Shown in pieces: positions 51,631-53,204 of a stretch of 53,204 nucleotides of DNA. Each line of letters starts with the position of its first letter. The first letter of the stretch is position 1. The notes beneath the pieces were generated by a model. That model worked only from the letters and a program-made list of their open reading frames with translations. It had not been told where the DNA came from and searched no databases. The stretch spans positions 1 through 53,204 of the forward strand of contig JAFUXF010000003.1 in the NCBI GenBank assembly GCA_017477185.1, in the 5' to 3' direction. This stretch comes from Alphaproteobacteria bacterium (GTDB lineage Bacteria > Pseudomonadota > Alphaproteobacteria > RF32 > CAG-239). A program made the position numbers and the translations under genes.

Positions 51631-52992
51631 TTATTTTTTTATTTTAGTTTTTTCAATTTTATATTTTTTAAATCCTTGCCGAATTTGTTCATTCAATACA
51701 GAAATCTGTGTATAATCAATCCCCATAATTTTAACCTTGACTAAAGGCTCGGTTCCTGACTTACGAACAATAACATTACCATCAGCCCCGAGTAAGGTGC
51801 GAACTTTTTCTGCTTCGGCTAAAACTTCAGCATCCTGAGCAGCCTGTAACAGCTCATCTTTATCAGCAAAATAAGTATCTACTTCTGAGCAAGGGTATGG
51901 TTGAAAAATCGGAAACAGCTCACTCATTTTTTTATGCTGAGATAAATACCCCTGAGCAACAGTTAAGGCTGTTACCATACCATCTCCTGTGCGGCTGAAA
52001 TCAGATAACACCATGTGTCCAGATTCTTCTCCGCCGAGATTGGCACCGATTTCGCGCATTTTTAAAATAACATTTTTCTCGCCGACAGCTGAGCGATAAA
52101 CCTTAATCCCCAAAGTTTGCAAATATTTATCAAGTCCGATGTTTGATAAAATGGTTGCAACGGCACAATTGTTTTTTAAAGAGCCGTTAGCTTGCAGAGT
52201 TTTCGCCAAAAAGGCGATAATTTGATCGCCGTCAAGACGATTACCAAGTTCGTCTACGATAATAATTCTATCTCCGTCGCCGTCAACAGCGATTCCGATG
52301 TGAGCATGTGCTTCGCAAACCATTTTTGAGAGCTGTTCGGTATGCTGAGAACCACAGTCTTTATTGATATTTTGTCCATTAGGTTTATTGCCGATAACAA
52401 TAACACCGGCACCAAGCTTCATAAATACCTCCGGCAAAATAGCCGAGAAAGCACCATTAGCGCAATCCAATACGACACGCAAACCGGTCAATTTTTGCCC
52501 ATTCAATACTTTTGCCGCATTTTCCATATAAAGTAAAGCGGCATCATTACAAACACTGACTGTGCCGACGGTTTCAGGCGAAGTTGTAAAGTTATTTTCC
52601 GCAACCATATTTTCAAGAGTGGCAATAGTTTCATCATCAAAGCGGTCACCCTGATTATTCAATAATTTAATTCCGTTATCCGTATAAGGGTTATGTGAGG
52701 CGGTGATCATGATTGCCATATCAACATTAAGACTTGCGGTTAATGAGGTCAGGGCAGGTGTCGGTATAATTCCGAGTTTTAAAACGTCAATTCCCTGAGA
52801 TGTAAAACCGGCAATTAAAGCATTTTCGAGCATATCTCCGGAAAGACGCGTATCTTTAGCAAGAGCCACTTTTTTCTTGTTTTTGCATAAAAATTGTCCG
52901 CACGCCTTGCCTAAGGTTAAAGCAAAATCAGCAGTCATCGGGTATTGATTAGCCACCCCGCGTACGCCGTCTGTTCCAAATAACTTAGTCAT
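51631..52992 (-). CDS. glmM: Phosphoglucosamine mutase
   Basis: A 453-residue enzyme converting glucosamine-6-phosphate to glucosamine-1-phosphate for peptidoglycan precursors. Active serine Ser99 in ITASHNPYTDNG, metal-binding DGDGDR (VDGDGDRIIIVDE), sugar loop GGEESGH, and phosphate site RKSGTEP are all present. ATG 52992 with AGGAGAA upstream is chosen over the longer frame. Confidence 0.97.
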   Translation of the reverse strand: MTKLFGTDGVRGVANQYPMTADFALTLGKACGQFLCKNKKKVALAKDTRLSGDMLENALIAGFTSQGIDVLKLGIIPTPALTSLTASLNVDMAIMITASHNPYTDNGIKLLNNQGDRFDDETIATLENMVAENNFTTSPETVGTVSVCNDAALLYMENAAKVLNGQKLTGLRVVLDCANGAFSAILPEVFMKLGAGVIVIGNKPNGQNINKDCGSQHTEQLSKMVCEAHAHIGIAVDGDGDRIIIVDELGNRLDGDQIIAFLAKTLQANGSLKNNCAVATILSNIGLDKYLQTLGIKVYRSAVGEKNVILKMREIGANLGGEESGHMVLSDFSRTGDGMVTALTVAQGYLSQHKKMSELFPIFQPYPCSEVDTYFADKDELLQAAQDAEVLAEAEKVRTLLGADGNVIVRKSGTEPLVKVKIMGIDYTQISVLNEQIRQGFKKYKIEKTKIKK

Positions 52993-53096
52993 ATTCTTCT
53001 TCTCCTGAAAAAACACGAAAGTATTTATAGACTATTCAAATAAAATTGGCAATAAAATAAAAATAGCCCAAAAAAAAGATTGAGGCTAAAAAGTGA

Positions 53097-53125
53097 TTGC
53101 AAAAATTTTTTAGATGTGATATCAT
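53097..53125 (+). promoter_or_regulatory. Promoter of the truncated last gene
   Basis: TTGCAA (53097-53102), a 17-nt spacer and TATCAT (53120-53125), 40 nt ahead of the ATG. Confidence 0.5.
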
Positions 53126-53165
53126 CATAATAGATTCTGCTATTGGCTATATTAAGGAGGCTATT

Positions 53166-53204
53166 ATGAAAAAGATATCATATCTTTGCTCAACCTGTTT
53201 AATC
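53166..53204 (+). CDS. Start of a gene cut by the window end
   Basis: ATG at 53166 with a strong AAGGAGG (53154-53160) 5 nt upstream. Only MKKISYLCSTCLI is visible, which looks like the start of a signal peptide. Product unknown. Confidence 0.7.
   Translation, partial: MKKISYLCSTCLI

Overview
The window is AT-rich, densely coded chromosomal DNA that most resembles an anaerobic or microaerobic, probably host-associated alphaproteobacterium. This placement is inferred from gene content, not from a marker tree. Pointers are alphaproteobacterial-type psd-pssA, accB-accC, an N-formylglutamate amidohydrolase, a VirB8-like secretion protein, class III (anaerobic) ribonucleotide reductase, and HydG, the [FeFe]-hydrogenase maturase.

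Layout. 1-4.5 kb: one plus-strand operon sufT-like, sufE, sucC-like, sucD-like, comF, followed by a HAD phosphatase. 4.5-9.9 kb: a glycogen debranching enzyme overlapping a membrane-anchored Memo-AMMECR1 fusion and an M49-like metallopeptidase. 9.9-13.3 kb: a small membrane protein, a 53-residue lipoprotein, a VirB8-like protein and a TolC-like lipoprotein with an Ig-like tail. 13.4-16.8 kb: paired candidate NrdR boxes, nrdD, a separate gene for the glycyl-radical domain, and nrdG. 16.8-22.2 kb: a DUF4105 protein, a DUF3015 protein, greA with an attenuator-like leader, and two unrecognised proteins. 22.4-24.1 kb: hydG and a tRNA-Leu with a structured repeat. 24.3-32.6 kb: phospholipid synthesis, rnhA, an AlbA_2 protein, ispH, an M16 peptidase, an acyl-ACP thioesterase, a lytic transglycosylase, an N-formylglutamate amidohydrolase and a small unrecognised protein. 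32.8-33.2 kb: tRNA-Val followed by a duplicated structured repeat. 33.2-43 kb: HD protein, CstA, flavin proteins, accC-accB, an HExxH protein, fba and a helical protein. 43-53 kb: uvrA, ssb, a periplasmic binding protein, an OmpR-type regulator, pgsA, uvrC, small proteins, glmM, and the start of one more gene.

The strongest unexplained signals are: (1) a structured non-coding element at the 3' end of both tRNA genes. Both copies carry inverted and direct copies of the resident tRNA's T-arm, a shared AT hairpin motif, and a second copy of the tRNA 3' end. At tRNA-Val the end unit is a perfect 75-bp direct repeat. (2) A SucC/SucD pair in which the catalytic phosphohistidine aligns with tyrosine and its partner glutamate with glutamine. 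(3) A class III ribonucleotide reductase whose glycyl-radical domain is a separate 70-residue gene with its own ribosome binding site. (4) The Memo-AMMECR1 membrane fusion.

Many plus-strand genes overlap by 1-11 nt, and most intergenic gaps end in clear hairpin terminators. Coordinates use the start codon judged best from Shine-Dalgarno position, so several are shorter than the longest open frame. No database search was possible; family names rest on recognised motifs and length.
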